Positions 17,180 through 24,857 of a DNA stretch of 64,000 nucleotides are shown here, one piece after another. The position numbers and the translations under genes are program-made. The notes under the pieces were generated by a model. The model saw only the letters and a program-made list of their open reading frames with translations. It made no database searches and was not told the origin of the DNA. Every line of letters begins with the position of its first letter. Position 1 is the stretch's first letter. Origin of the DNA: an uncultured Desulfosarcina sp. (GTDB lineage: Bacteria > Desulfobacterota > Desulfobacteria > Desulfobacterales > Desulfosarcinaceae); assembly GCF_963668215.1 (NCBI RefSeq), contig NZ_OY764190.1, positions 1,984,001 to 2,048,000 of the forward strand, written 5' to 3'.

Positions 17180-18481
17180 ATGAAGTCTTGGAAAAAAGGG
17201 CGAGCACAGATTGCATGGATCTTGTTTCTTTCAGTCGCGGTGCTCATGACGGTTTCGTGCGGCGATCAAGGCGCCAACAAAGAGCTGGCAGAGAAAGTCA
17301 ATCAGTTAACCCAGAAGGTCGATCAGTTATCCAAGCAGGTTGAGACGCTGACCCAGCAGGTGGGCGCCTCGCCCGATAAGGCGGCAGCACCGACCGCAGC
17401 GAAAGAACTCAAAGCGGGTTATGTCTATGTCGGTCCGGTGGGCGATTATGGATGGTCCCATGCCCACGACGTCGGCAGAAAATACGCGGAAAAGCAGCTG
17501 CCCTGGTTGAGCGGCGTTTACATCGAGTCCGTCGCCGAGGCCGACTCCGCCCGGATCATCGACCGTTTCGTCCAGGAGGAAAAGTGTGATGTGGTTTTCA
17601 CCACGAGCTTCGGCTATATGGACGATACCATCAAGGCCGGCCAGAAGTATCCGGACACGACCTTCATGCACTGTTCCGGTTTCAAGCAGGCCAAAAACGT
17701 GGGGACCTATTTTGCCGATCTCTACCAGATGTACTATCTCAACGGCCTGATGGCCGGCGCGCTGACCAAAAGCAACAAAGTCGGCTATGTGGGGGCGTTT
17801 CCGATTCCGGAGGTGGTTCGCCACATCGACGCCTTCGCCTTGGGTATCAAGGCGGTCAACCCCAAAGCCGAAGTACATGTCCGCTGGATTTACGCCTGGT
17901 ATGGCCCGGACAAGGCCAGAGAGGCCGCTGAAGCACTGATCGCGGAAGGCTGCGATGCCCTGGCGTTTACCGAGGATACGCCGGCGGTCATCGAGGTTGG
18001 CCAGGAGCATTCGGAAAAAGGAAAGCAGATTTACACGTTCAGCCACTACAGCCCCATGGAGCCTTATGGCAAGGATTCCGTGGTTTCCGGGCAGCTGGTG
18101 GATTGGGGGGTGATGTATGAGCAGATCCTCAAAGACATCCATGACGGCACCTGGACAAACAAGGACTACTGGTGGCTGGCCGCAGAGAAAGCCGTTGTCC
18201 TGGGCGGTTCTTTCGATGACCCCATCAACCCCAAGTTTATAGATGCGTTGAAGGCGGTTTCCACGGAAACGAAGGACTTTGGAACGCTGTCCGTTTATGA
18301 TCTGGTTCTCAAACGTTATGACCAGATGAAACAGGGGGTCGATGTCTTCGATCCGTTCGTCGGTCCCATTTCCGACAATACCGGTAAGCTCCAGATTGAG
18401 GACGGCCAACAGGCCTCCAAAGCAGACCTGCTGAGCATCATGTACTATGTGGATAATGTTGTGGGGACTATTCCAAAATAA
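17180..18481 (+). CDS. BMP-family ABC substrate-binding lipoprotein with Lpp-like coiled coil
   Basis: A 433-residue lipoprotein. The signal peptide ends at the lipobox VLMTVSC (Cys23), so it is membrane-anchored in the periplasm. Residues about 27-54 form a heptad repeat (EKVNQLTQKVDQLSKQVETL) like the trimeric coiled coil of murein lipoprotein Lpp, unusual in a solute-binding protein. The BMP/PnrA-type domain starts near residue 75 (KAGYVYVGPVGDYGWSHAH). Relatives bind purine nucleosides or related heterocycles. AGGAGG precedes the ATG. The ATPase and two permeases follow. Confidence 0.88.
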   Translation: MKSWKKGRAQIAWILFLSVAVLMTVSCGDQGANKELAEKVNQLTQKVDQLSKQVETLTQQVGASPDKAAAPTAAKELKAGYVYVGPVGDYGWSHAHDVGRKYAEKQLPWLSGVYIESVAEADSARIIDRFVQEEKCDVVFTTSFGYMDDTIKAGQKYPDTTFMHCSGFKQAKNVGTYFADLYQMYYLNGLMAGALTKSNKVGYVGAFPIPEVVRHIDAFALGIKAVNPKAEVHVRWIYAWYGPDKAREAAEALIAEGCDALAFTEDTPAVIEVGQEHSEKGKQIYTFSHYSPMEPYGKDSVVSGQLVDWGVMYEQILKDIHDGTWTNKDYWWLAAEKAVVLGGSFDDPINPKFIDALKAVSTETKDFGTLSVYDLVLKRYDQMKQGVDVFDPFVGPISDNTGKLQIEDGQQASKADLLSIMYYVDNVVGTIPK

Positions 18482-18498
18482 ATAACTGTACCATGTCC

Positions 18499-18537
18499 AG
18501 GGGAGTCGTTGGTTAACCACCGACTCCCCTTTGTTTG
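18499..18537 (+). terminator. Strong hairpin between binding-protein and ATPase genes (partial terminator)
   Basis: AGGGGAGTCG (18499-18508) pairs perfectly with CGACTCCCCT (18521-18530), with a self-complementary TGGTTAACCA inside, followed by TTTGTTT. It lies 17 bp after the binding-protein stop codon and before the ATPase gene. Hairpins here commonly keep binding-protein mRNA in excess over the transporter core. Confidence 0.75.
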
Positions 18538-18554
18538 GTAAGGCAGCCATTATC

Positions 18555-20108
18555 ATGAAACCAATGGAAACGCTGGAAATGATAGATATTTCAAAGTCAT
18601 TTCAAGGCGTTCGTGCGAACGACAACATTAACCTTAAGGTATCTTCCGGTGAAATATTAGGTCTGCTGGGCGAAAACGGGGCCGGCAAAACCACATTGAT
18701 GAACATTTTGTACGGTCTCTATCAACCCGACTCCGGCGATATCCGGATCAACGGTCGCCGCGTCACCATCGATTCCCCCAAGGCATCCCTCGAACACGGC
18801 ATCGGCATGGTTCACCAGCATTTCATGCTGGTTCAAAATCATTCGGTGATCGAAAATATTGCCCTGGGGTATGCCCGGGCTCCGGTTTTGTTTCCACAGA
18901 AAAAAATCCGCGACCATATTCTATCCTTTTCCCAAAAGTTCAACTTCGATATCGATCCGGACAAAAAGATCTGGCAGCTTTCCGCCGGTGAACAGCAGCG
19001 GGTGGAGATTGTAAAAGCCCTGGTTAACGGCGCCCGCCTGCTAATTCTGGACGAACCCACCTCAGTTCTCACGCCCCAGGAAACCCGGGATTTTTTCCAA
19101 ATCCTCGAGCGCATGCGAGCGGAAGGCCAGTTGATCATCCTCATCAGCCACAAGCTGGACGAGATAAAAAATCTGTGCGACCGGGTGACCGTTCTGCGCA
19201 AGGGCCAAGTGGTTGGTCATGCCGATACCAGCGGGCTGGACAAGCGTGAAATGGCGCGCATGATGATCGGCAGGGATGTGGTATTTTCCTTTTCAAGAGA
19301 GAAAATGCCCCGGGAAGAGAAAGTGCTGGAGGTGAGAGAACTGACGGTTGACGGCGATAAGGGGTATCCGGTCGTCAAGGGGGTTTCCTTCGATGTTTAC
19401 AGAAACGAAATCCTGGGCATTGCCGGCGTTTCCGGCAACGGCCAACGCGAAATGGTGGAAGCCATCACCGGGTTGCGCCTTGCGACCTCCGGCAGTATTG
19501 CCGTCAACGGCGTCGATATCACCAATCAGTCTCCCAGGAAGATCCATAATAACGGCGTATCTCATGTTCCCGAAGAGCGCATCCGGTTCGGCATCGCACC
19601 CAATCTTTTTTTATATGAAAATGCCATCCTCAAACAGCACCACGAGAAAAAGTTTTCCCGGCGGGCGTTTCTGGCCTACGGCCGGATCAAGGCCCACACC
19701 AAACAGTTGATCAAGGATTTTCAGGTGGCCACGCCTTCCATCAACGTCCAGACCAAAAACCTTTCCGGCGGAAACATCCAGAAGCTGATTCTGGGCCGCG
19801 AGATTGCCGACCGGCCGGATCTTTTGGTGGCCTCCCACCCGACTTACGGGCTCGATGTGGGCGCAACGGAATACCTGCGCAACCAATTGCTCAAGCGCAG
19901 GGAAGAAGGCGGCGCGGTGCTGCTGGTATCCGAAGACCTGGACGAAATCTTCGAGCTTTGCGACCGCATTGCCGTTATTTTCCAGGGTCGTTTCATGGGG
20001 ATTCTCGAGTCGGACGACCCCCGACGTGCCGACATCGGATTGATGATGGCCGGAACCAAAGAGTTCGAACCGAAAGACGAGGCTCATGCTGCGCGTCACA
20101 GTCACTGA
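18555..20108 (+). CDS. BMP-type ABC importer, duplicated ATPase subunit
   Basis: A 517-residue protein from the ATG at 18555, with two ATPase domains of the sugar/nucleoside (NupO/RbsA-like) kind. The first has Walker A LLGENGAGKTTLMN, signature LSAGEQQRVEIVKAL and Walker B LLILDEPTSVLT. The second has a degenerate Walker A (GIAGVSGNGQREMVEAI), signature LSGGNIQKLILGRE, and a Walker B with the usual Glu replaced (LLVASHPTYGLDVG). That asymmetry is normal for this family. It powers uptake of the ligand bound by the lipoprotein upstream. It overlaps the first permease by 23 bp. Confidence 0.92.
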   Translation: MKPMETLEMIDISKSFQGVRANDNINLKVSSGEILGLLGENGAGKTTLMNILYGLYQPDSGDIRINGRRVTIDSPKASLEHGIGMVHQHFMLVQNHSVIENIALGYARAPVLFPQKKIRDHILSFSQKFNFDIDPDKKIWQLSAGEQQRVEIVKALVNGARLLILDEPTSVLTPQETRDFFQILERMRAEGQLIILISHKLDEIKNLCDRVTVLRKGQVVGHADTSGLDKREMARMMIGRDVVFSFSREKMPREEKVLEVRELTVDGDKGYPVVKGVSFDVYRNEILGIAGVSGNGQREMVEAITGLRLATSGSIAVNGVDITNQSPRKIHNNGVSHVPEERIRFGIAPNLFLYENAILKQHHEKKFSRRAFLAYGRIKAHTKQLIKDFQVATPSINVQTKNLSGGNIQKLILGREIADRPDLLVASHPTYGLDVGATEYLRNQLLKRREEGGAVLLVSEDLDEIFELCDRIAVIFQGRFMGILESDDPRRADIGLMMAGTKEFEPKDEAHAARHSH

Positions 20109-21168
20109 TCGGGAACAGATTTCCGCTTTGGGCACGTTCGGCACCCTGGTGCTGTCCCTGGCCGCCGGCCTGCTGGTGATCGGGGGTATTTTCTTGTTAT
20201 GCGGCGTGAATCCGCTGTTTGCCTTCAAAAAGATCGTCAGCGGTTCTTTCGGCAGCCTGTACGGTTTCAAGGAGACCATTACCAAGGCCATCCCATTGAT
20301 GCTCATCGGCGGCGGGCTGGCCGTGGCGTTCAAAGCCAAATTCTGGAATATCGGCGCCGAGAGCCAACTGCTCATGGGGGCCATTTTCGGGACCTGGGTC
20401 GGGCTCAATTGGGGCCCCGCGCTTCCCGGACCGGTCATCGTGCCCCTGATGTTCTTGGCCGGATTTATCGGCGGCGCCTTGTGGGGCCTGATTCCGGCCT
20501 TCCTCAAGATCCGGTTTGCCATCAATGAAGTCATTTCCACGTTGATGCTTAACTACATCTGTGCGGAATTTCTCACCCTGCTGATTGTCGGCCCCTGGAA
20601 AAGCCCGAAGAAGTTTGGCTTTCCATATACCGACGACCTGCCGGCGTCGGCGATGCTGTCCCTGCTTCCTGGTTCGCGCATTCACACGGCAACACTGATT
20701 CTGGCCCTGGTCGCTATGGTGGTGCTGACCGTAATGCTTTTCAAAACCCGTTTCGGCTACGAGGTTCGGGTGATCGGCGAAAACCCGGATGCGGCCAAGT
20801 ACGCGGGCATCGACTTTACTCGAACCACGCTGTTGATCATGATGATCAGCGGGGGAATGGCCGGTCTGGCCGGCGTGGGGGAGGTGGCCGGACTTCACCA
20901 CTATTTGAGCTATCCGGATACGATTTCCTCGGGCTACGGCTTCACCGCCATCATCGTGGCCTGGCTGGCCAAACTCAATCCCTGCTATGTGGTTTTTTCG
21001 GCGATTTTCTTCGCCGGTATTCTGGTCGGCGGCGATGCGATTCAGATCTCTTTGGGACTGCCCGCCGCCACCGTGGATATCTTCAATGGAACCCTGTTGA
21101 TTTTTTTGATCATGGGCGATTTTTTTACCAAGAACAGGGTTCGTCTTTTAGTAAAGGAAAAGGTCTGA
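20086..21168 (+). CDS. BMP-type ABC importer permease 1 (NupP-like)
   Basis: A 360-residue polytopic protein of the BPD_transp_2 family, with about nine hydrophobic segments and the motif GGGLAVAFKAKFWNIGAESQLLMGA, typical of the larger nucleoside-type permease (NupP/YufP). The EAA-like loop VRVIGENPDAAKYAGID lies near residue 228. It forms the transmembrane channel with the next gene product. GAGG precedes the ATG, which sits inside the 3' end of the ATPase gene, implying translational coupling. Confidence 0.92.
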   Translation: MLRVTVTDREQISALGTFGTLVLSLAAGLLVIGGIFLLCGVNPLFAFKKIVSGSFGSLYGFKETITKAIPLMLIGGGLAVAFKAKFWNIGAESQLLMGAIFGTWVGLNWGPALPGPVIVPLMFLAGFIGGALWGLIPAFLKIRFAINEVISTLMLNYICAEFLTLLIVGPWKSPKKFGFPYTDDLPASAMLSLLPGSRIHTATLILALVAMVVLTVMLFKTRFGYEVRVIGENPDAAKYAGIDFTRTTLLIMMISGGMAGLAGVGEVAGLHHYLSYPDTISSGYGFTAIIVAWLAKLNPCYVVFSAIFFAGILVGGDAIQISLGLPAATVDIFNGTLLIFLIMGDFFTKNRVRLLVKEKV

Positions 21169-21171
21169 TCC

Positions 21172-22092
21172 GTGGAAGAGGTGATCATTTCTGTGGCGCA
21201 GCGGACCCTGGTCGCCGGTACGCCCCTGCTCATCGGAACCATCGGCGAGATCATCTGTGAGCGCTCCGGAATTCTCAACCTGGGGGTGGAAGGCGTTATG
21301 GCCGTCGGCGCGGTAACGGCATTTATCGTTACCCATCATACGGGCAATCCCTGGCTGGGGCTCTGTGTGGCGATCCTGGCTGGCATGCTGATTTCGATCG
21401 TACACGCTTTTGCTTCCGTGAGCCTCCAGTCCAACCAGGTCGTTTCGGGGCTTGCCCTGACCATGCTTGGCCTGGGCTTGTCCGGCCTTTTGGGCAAACC
21501 CTATGTGGGCAAACCGCTGGAAGTGAAAATTAACGCCCTGGCCATCCCGTTTTTTGCGGATATTCCCTTTGTCGGGCCGATCTTTTTCAACCAAAGCCCC
21601 TTTTTTTATATGGCGGTAATCCTGGCCATCGGGGCCTGGTTCGTTCTCGAGCACACTCTGCTGGGCATCCGTATCCGTTCCGCCGGGGAGAACCCCAAGG
21701 CTACGGAAACCCAGGGGGTCAATGTTTCCCTGGTGCGCTATCTGTCGGTGATTATTGGCGGAGGGTTTTCGGCCATGGCCGGGGCCCACCTTTCCACCTC
21801 CTACAGCAAGTCGTGGATCGAGGGCATGACCGCCGGCCGGGGATGGATCGTTATCGCCCTGACCATCTTCGCCCTGTGGAATCCCACAAGGGCCATATTG
21901 GGCGCTTTTCTCTTCGGCGGGATTTTTGTCCTGCAATACCTGTTGCAGCCGCTGGGCATATCGCCCAATTTTCTCGCCATGCTTCCCTACATCACTACAC
22001 TGGTGGTGCTGCTGGTGGGCGGGCTACGGGACAGCCGCCGCCTCAACGCCCCGGCCATGCTGGGCGAACCGTATCGGCGGGGAGAACGGTAG
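21172..22092 (+). CDS. BMP-type ABC importer permease 2 (NupQ-like)
   Basis: A 306-residue polytopic BPD_transp_2 permease. The N terminus TPLLIGTIGEIICERSGILNLGVEG matches the smaller nucleoside-type permease, and the coupling loop IRIRSAGENPKATETQGVNVS is present. It starts at a GTG 3 bp after the preceding stop, with AAGG upstream. It completes the transporter: one lipoprotein, one double ATPase and two permeases. The presence of the full set argues for a working importer of purine nucleosides or a similar ring compound. Confidence 0.92.
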   Translation: MEEVIISVAQRTLVAGTPLLIGTIGEIICERSGILNLGVEGVMAVGAVTAFIVTHHTGNPWLGLCVAILAGMLISIVHAFASVSLQSNQVVSGLALTMLGLGLSGLLGKPYVGKPLEVKINALAIPFFADIPFVGPIFFNQSPFFYMAVILAIGAWFVLEHTLLGIRIRSAGENPKATETQGVNVSLVRYLSVIIGGGFSAMAGAHLSTSYSKSWIEGMTAGRGWIVIALTIFALWNPTRAILGAFLFGGIFVLQYLLQPLGISPNFLAMLPYITTLVVLLVGGLRDSRRLNAPAMLGEPYRRGER

Positions 22093-22156
22093 AGACGCGT
22101 TACTGGTTTTTCCCGATTTCTTTTGCCTGTCCGTCGTGCCTGTTTCTTTTCGTGGA

Positions 22157-23530
22157 TTACGACACCCCATAGCCTGACAGCTTGCGCCGCAAGGTATTCA
22201 GCCCGATACCCAACAGCCGTGCCGTTCTGGACTTGTTTTCGCCGGCTTGTTTATAGACCTTCAAGATGTGGGCTTTTTCCACTTCCGCCAGGGGCAGCAC
22301 CGACGCGTCGACGCCCTGCATTTCCTCTTCCGCGCACTCCTTGAGCGCGGCCCGTAGATGCGCAGGCAGATGGGCTTCCCGGATGGCAGCGCCCCGGGCT
22401 AGATTGACCGCTGACTGTAAAATGGACTTAAGCTCACGGATGTTGCCGGGATAGGGATAGCGCATTAAAAGATCCAGGGCGTCTTTTTCGATAAAGCCCT
22501 CCGTGTTTACGTCGTAGTACTTTTCCAGAAACTTGCGGGCCAGGGGAAAAATGTCTTCCTTTCGTTCGCGCAGCGGGGGCAGGTGCAGCCAGCCGCCGCG
22601 GATGCGGTAGTAAAGATCTTTGCGAAAACGCTTCTGGGCCATCATCTGTTCGAGGTTTTCATTGGTGGCGGCAATGAAGCGCAAGTCCACCTTTTGACTG
22701 GTGCTGGACCCGAGCTTGGAGAATTCGCCGTCCTGCAGCACCCGAAGCAGTTTGCCTTGCAACGCCATGGGCAGATCGCCGATTTCGTCCAGAAACAGGG
22801 AGCCCTTGTTGGTGTATTCCAAATAGCCGACCCTTCCGCTTTCGGCACCCGTGAAAGCGCCTTTGGTGTGGCCGAAAAACTCGGCTTCGAACAAAGAGCC
22901 GGTCAGCGATGACATGTTGATAGGGGTAAAGGGGTGTTGGGCCCGGGGACTGGCCGCGTGAATGGCGCGGGCCAGAAGCTCCTTGCCGGTGCCGCTTTCG
23001 CCGGTAATCAATACGGGCACCAGGCTGGCGGCGTGCAGCTCCGCTTCTTTGAGGATACGCAGCACCTTTTTAGATTGGGTGACGATGGGCCGAAAAGGCG
23101 CCTCGTTGTCCAGCTTGGGCAAATCGTCCCGTTTGTCCAGATCCAACAGGTCCAGCAGTCGCTTGCGCTCCAGGGTCCGCTTGATCGCCAGGGCCAGGTC
23201 CTCCGTAGCCACCGGTTTGACCAGATAGTCGTAGGCCCCTTTGTTGAGGCATTCCACGGCAACGCGCGCTTCGTTGATGGCGGTGACCATGATGCATTCC
23301 GTAGATGGCGAGTTGCTTTTGATTCGTTCGAGCAGGGACATGCCGTCCATATCGGGCATGGTCATGTCGATGAGGGCCAGATCAAAGGTGCAGCCGCCTT
23401 CCAGCTCTTCGGCCAGCTTCACCGAACTTTCCTCTAACCGAACCTGGCGAAAACCGATATCGGCCAGCTTGCGCCCCAACACCTCCAGATAATCCCGATC
23501 GTCATCCACAACGACAATCGAAGCATTCAA
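22157..23530 (-). CDS. Sigma-54-dependent response regulator (NtrC family)
   Basis: A 457-residue protein starting at TTG (23530), five bases after a perfect AAGGAGGT; the longer ATG-type start lies beyond that site. Receiver domain residues about 3-120 with the phospho-acceptor in LIDMTMPDMDG. AAA+ domain with Walker A GESGTGKE, an intact GAFTGA loop for sigma-54 contact and the DEIGDLP Walker B. A Fis-type helix-turn-helix ends the protein (NKSRTARLLGIGLNTLRRKL). No histidine kinase is adjacent. It diverges from the metF-hdrA operon, whose leader has a -24/-12 promoter and repeated palindromic sites, so it probably controls that operon. Confidence 0.92.
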   Translation of the reverse strand: MNASIVVVDDDRDYLEVLGRKLADIGFRQVRLEESSVKLAEELEGGCTFDLALIDMTMPDMDGMSLLERIKSNSPSTECIMVTAINEARVAVECLNKGAYDYLVKPVATEDLALAIKRTLERKRLLDLLDLDKRDDLPKLDNEAPFRPIVTQSKKVLRILKEAELHAASLVPVLITGESGTGKELLARAIHAASPRAQHPFTPINMSSLTGSLFEAEFFGHTKGAFTGAESGRVGYLEYTNKGSLFLDEIGDLPMALQGKLLRVLQDGEFSKLGSSTSQKVDLRFIAATNENLEQMMAQKRFRKDLYYRIRGGWLHLPPLRERKEDIFPLARKFLEKYYDVNTEGFIEKDALDLLMRYPYPGNIRELKSILQSAVNLARGAAIREAHLPAHLRAALKECAEEEMQGVDASVLPLAEVEKAHILKVYKQAGENKSRTARLLGIGLNTLRRKLSGYGVS

Positions 23531-23556
23531 CCCGCACCTCCTTGATGGTGTCTGTG

Positions 23557-23639
23557 CCAAAATGGGCTATGCCATTTTGGATATGTATGAACAACCCCTT
23601 GAAAACAGTTCGATTTATAATAAAACTACTCCATTTTGG
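23557..23639. promoter_or_regulatory. Palindromic operator sites (CCAAAATGG family) upstream of metF-hdrA
   Basis: CCAAAATGG (23557-23565) and its exact reverse complement CCATTTTGG (23572-23580) make an inverted repeat with a 6-bp spacer; a third CCATTTTGG lies at 23631-23639. They are 114-196 bp upstream of the -24/-12 promoter, the usual distance for enhancer sites of NtrC-type activators. They also sit next to the regulator's own start, suggesting autoregulation. Confidence 0.65.
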
Positions 23640-23752
23640 CATAATTGTACAGGGATAAATTTCATCCGCTTCGCAAGCCCCTTCTTCCGCGTAAGTGAAT
23701 AACCACCTGTTATGTATATATATAACTTTTCTCCACGATGCGGGTCCAAATA

Positions 23753-23768
23753 TGGCACAGCCATTGCT
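23753..23768 (+). promoter_or_regulatory. Sigma-54 (-24/-12) promoter of the metF-hdrA operon
   Basis: TGGCACAGCCATTGCT fits the consensus TGGCAC-N5-TTGCW exactly, with GG and GC ten bases apart. The expected start of transcription is near 23780, giving a leader of about 150 nt before metF at 23932. It points away from the divergently placed sigma-54 activator gene. Confidence 0.8.
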
Positions 23769-23931
23769 GTTCCAAAAAGGAAAAGAATCGCCTCATTTTG
23801 GACATTGTTTCCGTTGAGCATCCTCGATTCACAAAGGCATCCACCGCCTTTTTGAAGCAGACACAGCTTTAATCGCCGTTTTCATTAACCGTTACCGCTA
23901 GTCCGGGCAGCAACCATAAGGGGATGGGCTT

Positions 23932-24798
23932 ATGCATTTAAAAAACAAATTCGATGTCGGCAAATTCACCATTATTGCGGAGATGCAGCCGCCAAAAGGG
24001 GTGAATGTTTCCGCGATGGTCAACAGCGCAACCCGCGTAAAAAAAGCGGTGGATGCATTTCTGGTGCCTGAAATGGGCAATGCGGTCATGCGCATGAGTG
24101 CCTTGGGCGGGGCCATGATGCTGCAAAGCAAGGGCATGGAAACCATAATGCAGGTGAACACGCGGGATCGCAATCGCATCGCCCTTCAGGCGGATCTTTT
24201 GGCCGCCTATGCCTGCGGCATCATTAACGTCATGGGCGTGTCCGGCGAAGACCCCAGCCTGGGCGATCACCACCAGGCCAAGGCCGTCAACGATATCGAC
24301 CTGATGACCCTGTTCGAAGCCGTCGCCCAACTTCAGGACGGCAAGGACCTGGCCGGCAACGAGCTGTCCGGGGCGCCCAGTTTTCTGGTGGGGGCCAATC
24401 TCAATGCCCGTGCCACCGGGGACGAACTGGAAACAGAGCTGGCCCGGATGGTCGAAAAAGAGGCGGCGGGTGTGGAATTTTTCATCACGCCGCCGGTGTT
24501 CGATGTCGGGGCCATGGCCGCTTTCATGGACAAGGTAAATTTGAAAAAGACCCGGGTGATTCCAACGGTGATGCTGCTCAAGTCGGTAGGCATGGCCCGC
24601 TACCTGGACCGGCATATGAATCTTACCGTCTCCCAGGAGTTGGTCAAACGAATGATGCGGGCGCCGGACAAGGCGGTGGAAAGCTTGACGATTGCCGCAG
24701 AAATCATCTCCGCGGTGAAAGAGGCCGGCTTTTCCGGCGTGATGATTTCCGCCATGGGCTGGGAAGACAAACTGCAGAAACTGACGGACATGATCTGA
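23932..24798 (+). CDS. Methylenetetrahydrofolate reductase-like protein (MetF family), copy 1
   Basis: A 288-residue TIM-barrel protein of the MetF family: EMQPPKGVN at the N terminus (the position of the E.xPP motif), QVNTRDRNRIALQADLLAAYACGI and MGVSGEDPSLGDH in the flavin/folate region. It is related to the second metF at 30554 but clearly diverged (for example EMQPPKG against ECGPPKG). In acetogens and some sulfate reducers such proteins are the catalytic subunit of a ferredoxin- or NADH-linked methylene-THF reductase. It is first in the operon, behind the sigma-54 promoter, 60 bp before hdrA. Confidence 0.82.
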   Translation: MHLKNKFDVGKFTIIAEMQPPKGVNVSAMVNSATRVKKAVDAFLVPEMGNAVMRMSALGGAMMLQSKGMETIMQVNTRDRNRIALQADLLAAYACGIINVMGVSGEDPSLGDHHQAKAVNDIDLMTLFEAVAQLQDGKDLAGNELSGAPSFLVGANLNARATGDELETELARMVEKEAAGVEFFITPPVFDVGAMAAFMDKVNLKKTRVIPTVMLLKSVGMARYLDRHMNLTVSQELVKRMMRAPDKAVESLTIAAEIISAVKEAGFSGVMISAMGWEDKLQKLTDMI

Positions 24799-24857
24799 TG
24801 GCTTTTCGGAGCGGAGAATAACGGTTCTCTTATCAAAATTTTCGCGAGGAATATGTA

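Larger units (their letters stand above)
23531..23931. other. Divergent control region, sigma-54 regulator / metF-hdrA operon
   Basis: 401 bp without a gene. It holds the CCAAAATGG/CCATTTTGG motif sites (23557-23580, 23631-23639, looser versions at 23746-23755 and near 23790-23812) and one sigma-54 promoter at 23753-23768. An AT-rich run (TATGTATATATATAACTTTT) separates the sites from the promoter. The layout is that of an enhancer, a flexible spacer and a -24/-12 promoter. Confidence 0.75.
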
